Below, in pieces: positions 32,482 through 41,136 of a DNA stretch of 64,000 bases (positions are counted from its first letter, which is position 1; each line of letters begins with the position of its first letter). Origin of the DNA: RPRB01 sp035501615 (GTDB taxonomy: Bacteria; Myxococcota; Myxococcia; Myxococcales; Myxococcaceae); contig DATJVY010000088.1 in NCBI GenBank assembly GCA_035501615.1, positions 11,116-75,115 of the forward strand. The letters are read 5' to 3'. Made by a program: the position numbers and the translations under genes. Under the pieces are notes generated by a model. The model did no database searches and had not been told where the DNA came from. It was given only the letters and a program-made list of their open reading frames with translations.

Positions 32482-34377
32482 ATGGCGGTCTCGCAAGAGA
32501 GGACACTCACGCCGGTGCCGGTCGCACCGCGCGGACCTGCCATCGCCGCCCGGCGCGTGCTGGTCGTCGAGCCCCACGCCTCCACGCGGGGGCTCATGCA
32601 GTTCGGGCTGGTCCGGGGCGGCTTCCAGGTCACCTCGGTGCGCACCGCCGAGGAGGCCGAGCGTTCCCTCGCCCAGGGGCCCGTGCCGGCGCTGGTGGTC
32701 TGCGAGACGCGCCTCCCCGGGCTCGACGGCGTGACGTTCTGCGCCCGGCTCCGCCGCTCGTCGCTGGCCGAGGTGCCGGTCCTCCTCCTGACGTCGCAGC
32801 CTTCCGAGGCCACCACCGCGCATGCGGTCTCCGCGGGCGCCCACGACGTCCTCGGCAAGCCGCTCTTCGTCGAGGACCTGGTGACGCTGGCCCGGCTCGA
32901 GTCCTCGCGGGCGCCGGGCAGCCCGACGCTCGTCGCCTCCACCCGCGAGGTCTCCATCGCCGCGGCGCTCCGGGCGCTCCTCGCCGGCTCCCGCAGCGGC
33001 CGGCTCGTGCTCGGCACCAGCGCGGAGCTCCTGTTCCGGGCGGGGCAGGTGGTCTCAGCGCAGGTCCGCAGCATCCAGGGCGAGCGTGCGCTCCGGCGGA
33101 TGCTCTTCCTCGGCGAGGGGGCGTACGCCGTCCACCTCGGACCGGTGCGGACCCGCGGCGAGCTCGCGGTCGACCTCCGCGCCCTCTGCGGTCCGTGGGC
33201 GGAGGCGCTCGCGGAGTGGCGCTCGCTGGTGCGGGTGAGCATCCCGCTCGAGGCCGTCCTCTGCCCGGACCTCCGCGCGCTCCTCGCCCAGATCGCCCAG
33301 CTCCCCGAGGAGGTCGAGCCGGTCGTCCGGCTGTTCGACGGCGAGCGGACCGTGCGCGCGGTGGTGCTCGAGTCGTCGCTCCCGGAGTCGCTGGTCCTGC
33401 AGGTCACCAACCGGCTCTATGCCTCGGGCGCCCTGCTCCCGGCGCGGGTGGCGCGCGCCCGGGGCCTCGAGCCCATGCCTCTCCGGGTCCGCAGCGGCTG
33501 GGACGACCCCGTTCCCCGGAGCGTCACCCCCGGACCGGTTCCGGCGGTGCCCTGGGCCACCGGGCAGACGCCCGCCCCGACCCCGACGCTCGCGCCCACC
33601 GTCGCCGTCTCGACGCTTCCTCCCACCGTGGCGCAGTCGGTGATCGATCCCTTCGCCGCCGACCGGCCTCCCACCGGGCCGATGTCCGTTCCAGCCGACC
33701 TGCCGGTGGTGCCCGGCTGGGAGACCACCTCGGCGGTGGGCGAGATGGAGCGGGCGATGCGCTCGGTGCCGCTCGGGCTCGAGCCGCTGCCGCCCGCGCC
33801 GCCGCGCACCGAGACGCCGGCCCCCGTGCCTGCCACTCCGCGGAGCGCCGCCGCCGCCACGACGGCGCCCCCGCTGCACCGGCCGCCCACGCCTCCGAGC
33901 AGCCCGGTGGCGCTGCATGCCGAGGAGGAATCGCCGCTCGCGGTGGCGGCGCGCGAGGTGGCGCTGGCCCAGGCCCCCTCGGGCCGATCCGGATGGACCC
34001 GCGGGCTGTCGCTCGCCGGGCTGGCGGTGGTCGTCGTCGCGTTCCTCGCGACCACGGTCTGGGTGCGGACCGCCGCGCCTCCGGGGCCGGCCCACCCGGC
34101 GCCCGCCACCCCCGCCTTCGAGACCGAGGTGGACCGCCTGCTCGCCCGGGCGAGGGAGCGGATTGACGCCCGCGACGACACCGGGGCAGAAGAGGCCGCG
34201 ATGAGAGCGGCCGCCGTCGACCCCTCGGACGCCCGGGCCTACCTGCTCCTCGGCCGGATGTACCTCCGGCGAGGACGGGTGGACGCCGCCCGGTCCTCCC
34301 TGAACCGCGTCCTGTCCCTGGAGGCCGTGGGCCCCCGGGCGGACGAGGCACGGATGCTGCTCTCGACCATCCCGTAA
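32482..34377 (+). CDS. Membrane protein with pseudo-receiver, PATAN (DUF4388) and TPR domains
   Basis: A 631-residue protein. Residues 25-135 follow the receiver fold, but the phosphoacceptor Asp is Glu75 (LVVCETRLPG) and the usual acid pair is reduced to Glu30-Pro31; Lys126 (LGKPL) is kept. Residues about 155-330 look like a PATAN/DUF4388 domain (AALRALLAGSRSGRLVL, LLFRAGQVVSAQV). A Pro/Thr/Ala-rich linker (about 335-500) and one TM helix (about 513-535) lead to C-terminal TPR-like helices (AYLLLGRMYLRRGRVDAARSSL). The receiver would be cytosolic and the TPR part periplasmic. Such proteins are common in Myxococcota and link signals to multiprotein complexes; no partner is visible here. Confidence 0.78.
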   Translation: MAVSQERTLTPVPVAPRGPAIAARRVLVVEPHASTRGLMQFGLVRGGFQVTSVRTAEEAERSLAQGPVPALVVCETRLPGLDGVTFCARLRRSSLAEVPVLLLTSQPSEATTAHAVSAGAHDVLGKPLFVEDLVTLARLESSRAPGSPTLVASTREVSIAAALRALLAGSRSGRLVLGTSAELLFRAGQVVSAQVRSIQGERALRRMLFLGEGAYAVHLGPVRTRGELAVDLRALCGPWAEALAEWRSLVRVSIPLEAVLCPDLRALLAQIAQLPEEVEPVVRLFDGERTVRAVVLESSLPESLVLQVTNRLYASGALLPARVARARGLEPMPLRVRSGWDDPVPRSVTPGPVPAVPWATGQTPAPTPTLAPTVAVSTLPPTVAQSVIDPFAADRPPTGPMSVPADLPVVPGWETTSAVGEMERAMRSVPLGLEPLPPAPPRTETPAPVPATPRSAAAATTAPPLHRPPTPPSSPVALHAEEESPLAVAAREVALAQAPSGRSGWTRGLSLAGLAVVVVAFLATTVWVRTAAPPGPAHPAPATPAFETEVDRLLARARERIDARDDTGAEEAAMRAAAVDPSDARAYLLLGRMYLRRGRVDAARSSLNRVLSLEAVGPRADEARMLLSTIP

Positions 34378-34388
34378 GGGCGAGGGCC

Positions 34389-35138
34389 ATGTCCGGTCAC
34401 AACCGTTGGACCAAGATCAAGCGCCAGAAGGAGGCGATGGGCGCGAGCAAGGGGAAGCTCTTCACCAAGCTCATCAAGGAGATCACCGTCGCTGCCCGCC
34501 TCGGCGGAGGAGACCCGGCCGGCAACGCCCGGCTGCGTGCCGCGATGCTGGCCGCCCGCGAGGCCAACATGCCGGGGGACAACATCACCCGGGCGGTGAA
34601 GAAGGGCACCGGTGAGCTGGAGGGCGTCCACTACGACGAGGTCACCTACGAGGGCTACGCCCCGGGCGGGGTGGCGGTCCTGGTGGAGGTGCTGACCGAC
34701 AACCGCAACCGCACGGCGGGCGACATCCGCGCGACCTTCAGCAAGGGCGGAGGCAACCTCGCCACCGAGGGAGCGGTGGCCTGGAACTTCCAGCGCAAGG
34801 GCAGCATCGTGGTGAAGCCCGGCCCGAGCGAGGACCGGGTCATGGAGGCGGCGCTCGAGGCGGGGGCCGACGACGTCGTGGCCCAGGGCGCCGACGGCTT
34901 CGAGGTGCGGACCGAGCCCGGGCTCCTCCACCAGGTGTCGGGCGCTCTCGAGAAGTCGGGCCTCCAGCTCGGCGAGCAGCGCTGGGTCTACCTCCCCCAG
35001 AACACGGTGAAGGTCGAGGGCGAGGCGGCCCGGAAGGTGGTCCGCCTGCTCGAGTCGCTGGAGGACAACGACGACGTGCAGAGCGTCTGGGCCAACGCCG
35101 ACATCCCCGATCGCGAACTGGAGCAGATGGGAGCGTAG
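34389..35138 (+). CDS. yebC: YebC/PmpR-family regulator
   Basis: A 249-residue YebC protein with the canonical start MSGHNRWTKIKRQK and TRAVKKGTGELEGV. RBS GCGAGGG is upstream. Family members act as DNA-binding regulators and in translation of proline-rich stretches. The gene overlaps the ruvC start (TAGTG) and heads the ruvCAB unit, its usual place in proteobacteria. Confidence 0.94.
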   Translation: MSGHNRWTKIKRQKEAMGASKGKLFTKLIKEITVAARLGGGDPAGNARLRAAMLAAREANMPGDNITRAVKKGTGELEGVHYDEVTYEGYAPGGVAVLVEVLTDNRNRTAGDIRATFSKGGGNLATEGAVAWNFQRKGSIVVKPGPSEDRVMEAALEAGADDVVAQGADGFEVRTEPGLLHQVSGALEKSGLQLGEQRWVYLPQNTVKVEGEAARKVVRLLESLEDNDDVQSVWANADIPDRELEQMGA

Positions 35139-35728
35139 TGCTACACATCCGTTCCGTGCTCGGTCCGACGCGCGTCCTCGGCATCGACCCCGGCAGCCGG
35201 GTGGTGGGGTGGGGCGTCGTCGAGCGGAGGGGCTCCGGGCTGGGCCACGTCGCCCACGGCGTCCTCGCCCTGGACGTCTCGGCGCCGCTCGAGCTCCGGC
35301 TGGTGGAGCTCTTCGCGCGGCTGAGCGAGACCGTCCTTCGCCACGCTCCGAGCGCGGTCGCGGTGGAGGGCGTGTTCACCTTCCGGAACGCCCGGAGCGC
35401 GCTGGTGCTCGGCCAGGCCCGGGGCGTGGCGCTGCTGGTGGCGGCCCGGGCGGGGCTCCCGGTCCACGAGTACGCGCCGGCCATCGTGAAGCGCTCGGTG
35501 GGCGTGGGAGGCGCGGGAGCGAAGGAGGCGGTGGCCCGCGCGGTGTCGGCCTTCCTCGGTCTGTCCGGCTCGCCCCGGCGCGACGCGACCGACGCCCTGG
35601 CGATCGCGGTGTGTCATCTCCACCGGATGGGCTCGCCCTTCCTGCCGGTGCGCGCCCGCCGTGCTGCGGCGGACCTCGGCACACGGCTCCGCCCTGCGGT
35701 GAGCAGGCCGGCCGGGTCCGGGACGTGA
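35138..35728 (+). CDS. ruvC: Holliday-junction resolvase RuvC
   Basis: A 196-residue protein from the GTG at 35138, overlapping the yebC stop. The four metal acids are Asp17 (GIDPGSR), Glu77 (AVEGVFTF), Asp149 and Asp152 (RRDATDAL). It cuts four-way junctions made and moved by RuvAB. The C-terminus after residue 165 is rich in Arg and Ala and a little longer than in E. coli (173 residues). Its stop overlaps the ruvA GTG. Confidence 0.95.
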   Translation: MLHIRSVLGPTRVLGIDPGSRVVGWGVVERRGSGLGHVAHGVLALDVSAPLELRLVELFARLSETVLRHAPSAVAVEGVFTFRNARSALVLGQARGVALLVAARAGLPVHEYAPAIVKRSVGVGGAGAKEAVARAVSAFLGLSGSPRRDATDALAIAVCHLHRMGSPFLPVRARRAAADLGTRLRPAVSRPAGSGT

Positions 35729-36330
35729 TCGCCGCGCTGCACGGCACCGTGCTCGAGAAGTCCGAGGAGGAGGCCATCATCGAGGTGGCCGGCGTGGGAT
35801 ACCGGGTGGCGTTCTCGGTCCTCACCCTGGCCCGGCTCCCGCCCGCCGGAGACGCCGTCCGGATCCGCGTCCGGACCGTGGTGCGTGAGGACGCCCTGGA
35901 GCTCTTCGGATTCCTCAGCCCGGTCGAGGAGTCGATGTTCGTGCTCCTCACCACGGTGTCCCACGTCGGCCCCCGGCTGGCGATGACGGTGCTCTCCGGC
36001 CTCGAGGTGGACGCGCTCGCCAGCGCCATCGAGCGCGGCGAGGTGGCGCGCCTGACCCGCATCCACGGGGTGGGGAAGAAGACCGCCGAGCGGCTGGTGC
36101 TGGAACTCCGAGAAAAGGTGAAGGCGCTCCCCCGCCGTCAGGCCGCGCCGCCGGTCGCGGCCACCGCCGACGAGGGGGCCCGCGCCGACCTGGTCTCTGC
36201 CCTGGCGAACCTCGGGTACCGGCCCTCGCAGGCCGAGGCCGCCGCGGACGAGGCGCTCGAGTCGCTCGGTGCCGCGAGCCTCGAGGCGCTCCTCCGCGAG
36301 GCGCTTCGCACCCTGCGCACGCCGTCCTAG
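35725..36330 (+). CDS. ruvA: Holliday-junction DNA-binding protein RuvA
   Basis: A 201-residue protein from the GTG at 35725 (GTGA overlap with ruvC). The N-terminal OB-fold (GTVLEKSEEEAIIEVAGVGY), the helix-hairpin-helix pairs (SHVGPRLAMTVLSG and IHGVGKKTAERLVLEL) and the C-terminal RuvB-binding domain (ADLVSALANLGYRPSQAE) are all complete. It forms the tetramer that holds the junction open and loads RuvB. Confidence 0.95.
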   Translation: MIAALHGTVLEKSEEEAIIEVAGVGYRVAFSVLTLARLPPAGDAVRIRVRTVVREDALELFGFLSPVEESMFVLLTTVSHVGPRLAMTVLSGLEVDALASAIERGEVARLTRIHGVGKKTAERLVLELREKVKALPRRQAAPPVAATADEGARADLVSALANLGYRPSQAEAAADEALESLGAASLEALLREALRTLRTPS

Positions 36331-36366
36331 CCGGTGGTACCCTCGTCCGTGCCGCTCGCTCCGCCC

Positions 36367-37383
36367 ATGTCCCGCGCGCCTCCCGAAGTCGCCAGCCCCG
36401 ACGAAAAGCGCCTGGAAGCCTCGCTCCGGCCGCGCAACTTCGCGCAGTACGTCGGGCAGACCGCGGTGGTGGAGAAGCTCAAGGTCTACGTCGCCGCGGC
36501 CCGGGCGCGGGGCGAGGCCCTGGACCACTGCCTGTTCTCCGGACCGCCGGGCCTCGGCAAGACGTCGCTCGCCCACATCCTCGCGGCCGAGCTCGGGGTG
36601 GGGCTGCACGTCACCTCCGGGCCGGCGCTGGAGCGGAAGGGGGACCTCACCGGGCTCCTGATCAATCTCCAGCCGCGGGACATCCTCTTCATCGACGAGA
36701 TCCACCGGCTGCCCGCGCCGGTCGAGGAGTACCTCTACCCGGCGATGGAGGACTTCCGGCTGGACATCACCATCGACTCGGGGCCCGCCGCCCGGGCGAT
36801 GAAGATCGACCTGACGCCCTTCACGCTGGTCGGCGCGACGACCCGCACCGGCCTCCTCACCTCGCCGCTGCGCGACCGCTTCCAGATCCAGGAGCGGCTC
36901 GACTACTACACTCCCGAGGACCTGGAGGCGATCCTCGGCCGGAGCGCGGGCATCCTCGGGGTGCAGCTCGCCGAGGACGGGGCGCGGGAGATCGCCACCC
37001 GCTCGCGCGGCACCCCGCGGATCGCCAACCGCCTGCTGCGCCGCATCCGCGACTTCGCCGAGGTGGCCGGGGTACGCCGGATCGGCCGCGACGTCGCCTC
37101 CGCCTCCCTGGAGCGGCTGGAGGTGGACCGGAGCGGGCTCGATCCGATGGACCGGCGGATCCTCCTCACCATCCTCGAGAAGTTCGGCGGAGGCCCGGTG
37201 GGGCTGGACACCATCGCCGCCAGCGTGGGTGAGCAGCGCGAGACGGTGGAGGACGTCTACGAGCCGTTCCTCATGCAGGAGGGCTTCCTCCACCGGACCC
37301 CGCGCGGGCGCATCGCCACCGCCCGGTGCTGGCGTTACTTCGACAAGCCGCCGCCGGCGGACCTGCAGGGGGCGCTGTTTTGA
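36367..37383 (+). CDS. ruvB: Holliday-junction helicase motor RuvB
   Basis: A 338-residue AAA+ ATPase. The ATG at 36367 gives the usual length and N-terminus; a GTG at 36334 would add 11 residues. Walker A GPPGLGKT is at 59-66, Walker B LFIDEIHRL is near 107, and sensor 1 is VGATTRTG. The arginine finger region is SPLRDRF. The C-terminal winged helix ends RTPRGRIATARCWRYF. It drives branch migration with RuvA. The next gene starts inside its stop codon. Confidence 0.95.
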   Translation: MSRAPPEVASPDEKRLEASLRPRNFAQYVGQTAVVEKLKVYVAAARARGEALDHCLFSGPPGLGKTSLAHILAAELGVGLHVTSGPALERKGDLTGLLINLQPRDILFIDEIHRLPAPVEEYLYPAMEDFRLDITIDSGPAARAMKIDLTPFTLVGATTRTGLLTSPLRDRFQIQERLDYYTPEDLEAILGRSAGILGVQLAEDGAREIATRSRGTPRIANRLLRRIRDFAEVAGVRRIGRDVASASLERLEVDRSGLDPMDRRILLTILEKFGGGPVGLDTIAASVGEQRETVEDVYEPFLMQEGFLHRTPRGRIATARCWRYFDKPPPADLQGALF

Positions 37384-38873
37384 CCGCCCCCGCGGATCCC
37401 CCCTCGCCGGCCATCCGGCTCCCGCGCCTCGGGCCCGGGGGCGAGGTGCGGCTGGCCCGCGACTACTTCCACGACCTGGTCCGGGACAGCCAGCCCCACC
37501 CCGGCCTCTCCGCCGAGCGCGAGCGCTGGCTCCGGAACTGCCGGGTGGAGGGCCGCGAGGAGCGCCTCTTCGAGTTCGAGATGCTCCTCCGGGGGATGGA
37601 GCGGTACTTCAAGCTCCACAACCTGCCCATCGACTCGGTGGCGCGTCCGGTGGTCACCCGCGACTTCTCGGTCGAGCTGCGCGACGTGCGCGACGCGCTG
37701 GGGCAGGCGATCCGGCTCGCCCGGCGGCTGCTCGATCCCGGCGAGGACCAGCGGATGATGTTTCGCCGCTACGTCCAGGACCAGCTGGTGGACGATCGTG
37801 CCCGCCGCGCGCTCCTCGACGAGGAGCTGGAGGAGGACACGCCACAGGAGAGCCTCTTCCTCCTGCGCCAGAGCTTCGAGTCGCTCCGCACCGTCATCGA
37901 CTCGCTGCTCAAGCTGGAGACGGTGAGCTTCCGGGTCTTCCACGAGGTGGGAAACCTCGTGCTCCGCGCCATCCTCCACAACCAGTACTTCCGGCCCTTC
38001 CGACCGCTGGAGTTCTGCCTCGAGTTCGACCGGGTGAAGTCGGTCCCGGTGCTGGACGCGCTGAGGAAGCTGGGTGACCCCGAGCGGCGGCTCTTCACCA
38101 CCGTGTTCCTCGGGCTCTTCCGGCTCCTCCACTACCTGGCTTACGTGAAGTCCACCCCCCGCGGGGTCGAGCGGCGGGCGCGGGTGGTGCTGGCCCTCGT
38201 GCGCAGCGAGGCGCTCACCCTCGTCGGCTACCTCCGGACCGAGCTCGCGCCGCGGGTGGGGCTCCGCCGGCACCAGGGGGCGGGGCTCCGCATCGCCCGT
38301 GATCTCTCGCGCCTCGCCGACGAGCTCGGCCGCCGCCTCCGGCAGGAGTCGGAGGATCCGGAGCGGGTGCTCGACATCGCCGCCGGCGCCGCCGAGCAGC
38401 TCAAGGCGCAGGTGGTCCGGCTGGCCGCCGCCGTCGAGGCCCGGCTCCCGCAGGACGAGAGCTTCACCCGGCTGGTCTCGCCGGTCATCCTCGCCCAGCG
38501 ACTCCGCAACGACCTCTGGGTGTTCGCCCAGCTGGCCCGCGCCGCGGACGAGGCGCTCGCCTCCCCAGCCGAGGGAGCGGTCGCGGCCCTCGACGCCCTC
38601 GGGGCCTTCCTCTCTTACTTCCAGGACGTCAGCTACCAGCTGCTCCGCTACGGAGACCTCCAGCCCTTCGATCAGTTCACCGCCATCCTCCGCGAGGCCG
38701 GCGCCATCCCCGCCGGCCCCATGGCGCGGACCCGCCTCGCCGAGGAATGCCGGGCATTCGCCGAGGCCGCCGAGGGTTGCTTCGTCGCCGTCGGGCGCCG
38801 CTCGGACGTGGCCGGGCGCAAGTTCGACGAGTCCCACGCGAAAGCAGTGTTGAAGCGCTTCCAGCAGGTGTAG
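37380..38873 (+). CDS. Unknown helical protein coupled to ruvB
   Basis: A 497-residue protein if the TTG at 37380, overlapping the ruvB stop as TTGA, is the start; upstream in-frame codons lie inside ruvB. I recognise no family. It is almost all helical, rich in Leu, Arg and Ala, with a possible short hydrophobic stretch around residue 245 (VFLGLFRLLHYLAYV) and two long heptad-like regions (about 300-345 and 395-440). No catalytic motif or signal peptide is seen. Its codon use and base composition match its neighbours. The tight coupling suggests co-expression with the Ruv proteins, though it may simply be read through from them. It is followed by two inverted repeats. Confidence 0.7.
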   Translation: MTAPADPPSPAIRLPRLGPGGEVRLARDYFHDLVRDSQPHPGLSAERERWLRNCRVEGREERLFEFEMLLRGMERYFKLHNLPIDSVARPVVTRDFSVELRDVRDALGQAIRLARRLLDPGEDQRMMFRRYVQDQLVDDRARRALLDEELEEDTPQESLFLLRQSFESLRTVIDSLLKLETVSFRVFHEVGNLVLRAILHNQYFRPFRPLEFCLEFDRVKSVPVLDALRKLGDPERRLFTTVFLGLFRLLHYLAYVKSTPRGVERRARVVLALVRSEALTLVGYLRTELAPRVGLRRHQGAGLRIARDLSRLADELGRRLRQESEDPERVLDIAAGAAEQLKAQVVRLAAAVEARLPQDESFTRLVSPVILAQRLRNDLWVFAQLARAADEALASPAEGAVAALDALGAFLSYFQDVSYQLLRYGDLQPFDQFTAILREAGAIPAGPMARTRLAEECRAFAEAAEGCFVAVGRRSDVAGRKFDESHAKAVLKRFQQV

Positions 38874-38885
38874 AAAAGTACCCCG

Positions 38886-38913
38886 GTGGGACCCAACTGC
38901 AGAAAAGTCCCAC
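38886..38913. terminator. Inverted repeat after the ruvB-coupled gene, possible terminator
   Basis: GTGGGAC and GTCCCAC form a 7-bp stem with a 14-nt loop, 12 bp after the stop at 38873. It is followed by AAGACGG rather than a T-run, so it is only a weak intrinsic-terminator candidate. Confidence 0.35.
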
Positions 38914-38933
38914 AAGACGGATGGTTGCACGAT

Positions 38934-38962
38934 CGTCCGCCTGTGGGTTAAGTGTGCGGACG
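38934..38962. promoter_or_regulatory. Inverted repeat upstream of lpxC
   Basis: CGTCCGC and GCGGACG form a perfect 7-bp inverted repeat around a 15-nt, AT-richer loop (CTGTGGGTTAAGTGT). It is 80 bp before the lpxC ATG and may be a regulatory site or part of the leader. Confidence 0.35.
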
Positions 38963-39042
38963 TTGGCACGTTGCGGCATGCGGGGGGAATTCCCGGCCGT
39001 GCACAACTTCGAAACCGGATCGGTGTCCATCACCCAGAGCTC

Positions 39043-39975
39043 ATGAGCGACGCGTCCTTCCACCAGCGAACCCTGGAGAAACCCGTCGCCACCCGCGGGG
39101 TGGGACTCCACTCCGGCGCCCAGGTCAACCTCACGCTCCGTCCGGCGCCCGCCGACCACGGCATCGTCTTCCACCGCATCGACCTGCCCGGCGCGCCCGG
39201 CATCCCGGCGACCGCGGCCCACGTGGTCGACAGCGCGCTGGCCACCAACCTCGGCAACGGCGAGGCCCGGGTGGGCACGGTCGAGCACCTGCTCGCGGCG
39301 CTGAGCGGCCTCGGCATCGACAACGTCCGGGTCGAGGTGGACGGCCCCGAGGTGCCCATCCTCGATGGAAGCTCGGGCCCGTTCCTCTACCTGGTCCGCT
39401 CGGCCGGCATCCGGATCCTCGAGGAGCCGAAGTCGTTCGTCGTCATCCGGCGGCCGGTGACGCTGCGCGAGGGCGATCGCCAGGCGTCGATCGGCCCCTG
39501 CAACCGGCTCCGCATCGACTGCGCCATCGACTTCCACCATCCGCTGGTGCCGGGCCAGTCGCTGTCCGTCGACTTCTCCGGCAGCAGCTTCAGCCGCGAG
39601 CTCGCCCGGGCGCGGACCTTCGGCTTCCTCAAGGACGTGGAGCGGCTGAAGGCTGCCGGCCTCGCCCGCGGAGGCTCCCTGGAGAACGCGATCGTCGTGG
39701 ACGAGTTCAGCATCCTCAACCCCGAGGGGCTGCGCTATCCGGACGAGTTCGTGCGCCACAAGATGCTCGACGCGCTCGGCGACCTCGCCCTCTTCGGGCA
39801 TCCGGTCATCGGTCACCTCCGGGTGAAGAAGAGCGGCCATGCGCTGCACCACCGGCTGGTCAGCCGGGTGCTCGCCGACGCCTCGTCTCACGCGGTCGTT
39901 CGCGCCCGCCGGCGCGAGCTGGAGCGGCTCGACGTGCGGCTCCCCGATTTCGGGCTGGCGCTCGAGTCGATCTGA
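39043..39975 (+). CDS. lpxC: UDP-3-O-acyl-N-acetylglucosamine deacetylase LpxC
   Basis: A 310-residue zinc amidase starting at the ATG at 39043. Zinc ligands are His82 (TVEHLLAAL is the conserved helix), His239 and Asp243 (RHKMLDALGD); His266 (KSGHALHH) is the catalytic His. The N-terminal RTLEKPVATRGVGLHSG is diagnostic. It carries out the committed step of lipid A synthesis, so the cell makes LPS. It is a single gene between two short non-coding gaps. Confidence 0.95.
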   Translation: MSDASFHQRTLEKPVATRGVGLHSGAQVNLTLRPAPADHGIVFHRIDLPGAPGIPATAAHVVDSALATNLGNGEARVGTVEHLLAALSGLGIDNVRVEVDGPEVPILDGSSGPFLYLVRSAGIRILEEPKSFVVIRRPVTLREGDRQASIGPCNRLRIDCAIDFHHPLVPGQSLSVDFSGSSFSRELARARTFGFLKDVERLKAAGLARGGSLENAIVVDEFSILNPEGLRYPDEFVRHKMLDALGDLALFGHPVIGHLRVKKSGHALHHRLVSRVLADASSHAVVRARRRELERLDVRLPDFGLALESI

Positions 39976-40005
39976 GACCACTCCGTCCCCCTCCGGCGGC
40001 TGCGC

Positions 40006-40027
40006 GGGAAGGGCTGCGGCCCCTCCC
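40006..40027 (+). terminator. Possible hairpin terminator after lpxC
   Basis: GGGAAGGG and CCCCTCCC pair with one A-C mismatch around a 6-nt loop (CTGCGG), 31 bp after the lpxC stop. Only a short pyrimidine stretch (TTCCTTGCC) follows. Confidence 0.35.
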
Positions 40028-40089
40028 GGGTTCCTTGCCGGATCGGCCCTTGCGCCGCGATGTCCATTGCTGAAAAGGTGCGCCTCCCC

Positions 40090-41136
40090 ATGAACGTTCT
40101 CCGGTCCTTTGCCCCCGCGGCGCTCGCCGCCTTCGTGCTGGCCTGCGCCTGTACCAAGCAGGCTTCCACCGCCACGGCCGCCTCCGGAGGAGTCGCTCCG
40201 GACAAGGTCGTCGCCACCTACAACGGGGGGAAGATCACCGCCGGCGAGCTGGAGAAGGAGGCCCGGCCCCAGATCGCCGAGCTGGAGAACAAGATGTTCC
40301 AGACCCGGAAGCAGGTCCTGGAGCAGATGGCGATGGAGCGCATCGTCAAGGCCGAGGCGGCCAAGGCCAGCCTCAGCGAGCAGGACTACATCCGGAAGCG
40401 CGTCGATGAGGCGCCGGTCCAGCCGCCCACCGAGGCGCAGGAGCGCCAGTTCTACGATCGGCTGAAGAGCGGCGGCCAGATTCCGCCCGACGCGACCTTC
40501 GAGTCTCTCAAGGAGCGCATCGGCCAGGCGCTGGTGAACCAGCAGCGGCAGGGCCAGATGCAGAAGGTGATCGCCGAGCTCCAGAAGCAGGCCAACCTCA
40601 AGATCGACCTCCCGCAGCCGCGCGTGCAGGTCGCGGCCGAGGGGCCGGCCCGCGGGCCCAAGGACGCTCCGGTCACCATCGTGGAGTTCTCGGACTTCGA
40701 GTGCCCGTACTGCGGCGCGGCGCACGACACCGTCGAGCAGGTGATGAACACCTACGCCGGCAAGGTTCGGCTCGTGTACCGGCAGTTCCCGCTGAGCTTC
40801 CATCCCCACGCGGCGAAGGCGGCCGAGGCCTCGCTCTGCGCCGCGGACCAGGGGAAGTTCTGGGAGTACCACGACGTGCTGTTCAAGGATCAGAAGAAGC
40901 TCGAGCCCACCGACCTCAAGGCGCACGCCAGCGAGGTCGGCATGGACGCCCAGAAGTTCGGCCAGTGCCTCGACTCGGGCGAGAAGAAGAAGGCGGTCGA
41001 CGCCGACCAGGCGGCCGGTCTGCAGGCCGGGGTCGGGGGAACGCCGGCCTTCTTCATCAACGGCATCTTCCTGAACGGCGCGCAGCCCCTCGACGAGTTC
41101 AAGAAGGTGATCGACGGGGAGCTCGCCTCGCGGTGA
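40090..41136 (+). CDS. Lipoprotein with SurA-like N-domain and DsbA-like thioredoxin domain
   Basis: A 348-residue exported protein. The ATG at 40090 is chosen over 40060 because it gives a compact signal ending in the lipobox VLAC. Residues about 35-170 resemble the helical N-domain of SurA/PpiD chaperones (ATYNGGKITAGELEKEA, VLEQMAMERIVKAEA). Residues about 185-345 are a DsbA fold with the redox site CPYC (Cys205/Cys208) and the cis-Pro loop GGTPAFFING. It probably oxidises or isomerises disulfides in periplasmic proteins and may hold substrates through its N-domain. The stop overlaps the pyrF GTG. Confidence 0.87.
   Translation: MNVLRSFAPAALAAFVLACACTKQASTATAASGGVAPDKVVATYNGGKITAGELEKEARPQIAELENKMFQTRKQVLEQMAMERIVKAEAAKASLSEQDYIRKRVDEAPVQPPTEAQERQFYDRLKSGGQIPPDATFESLKERIGQALVNQQRQGQMQKVIAELQKQANLKIDLPQPRVQVAAEGPARGPKDAPVTIVEFSDFECPYCGAAHDTVEQVMNTYAGKVRLVYRQFPLSFHPHAAKAAEASLCAADQGKFWEYHDVLFKDQKKLEPTDLKAHASEVGMDAQKFGQCLDSGEKKKAVDADQAAGLQAGVGGTPAFFINGIFLNGAQPLDEFKKVIDGELASR

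Noticed and set aside
38963..38982. Possible sigma-54 promoter (TTGGCAC...TTGC) before lpxC
   Set aside because: The spacing does not give the required GG-N10-GC, so the likeness is accidental.
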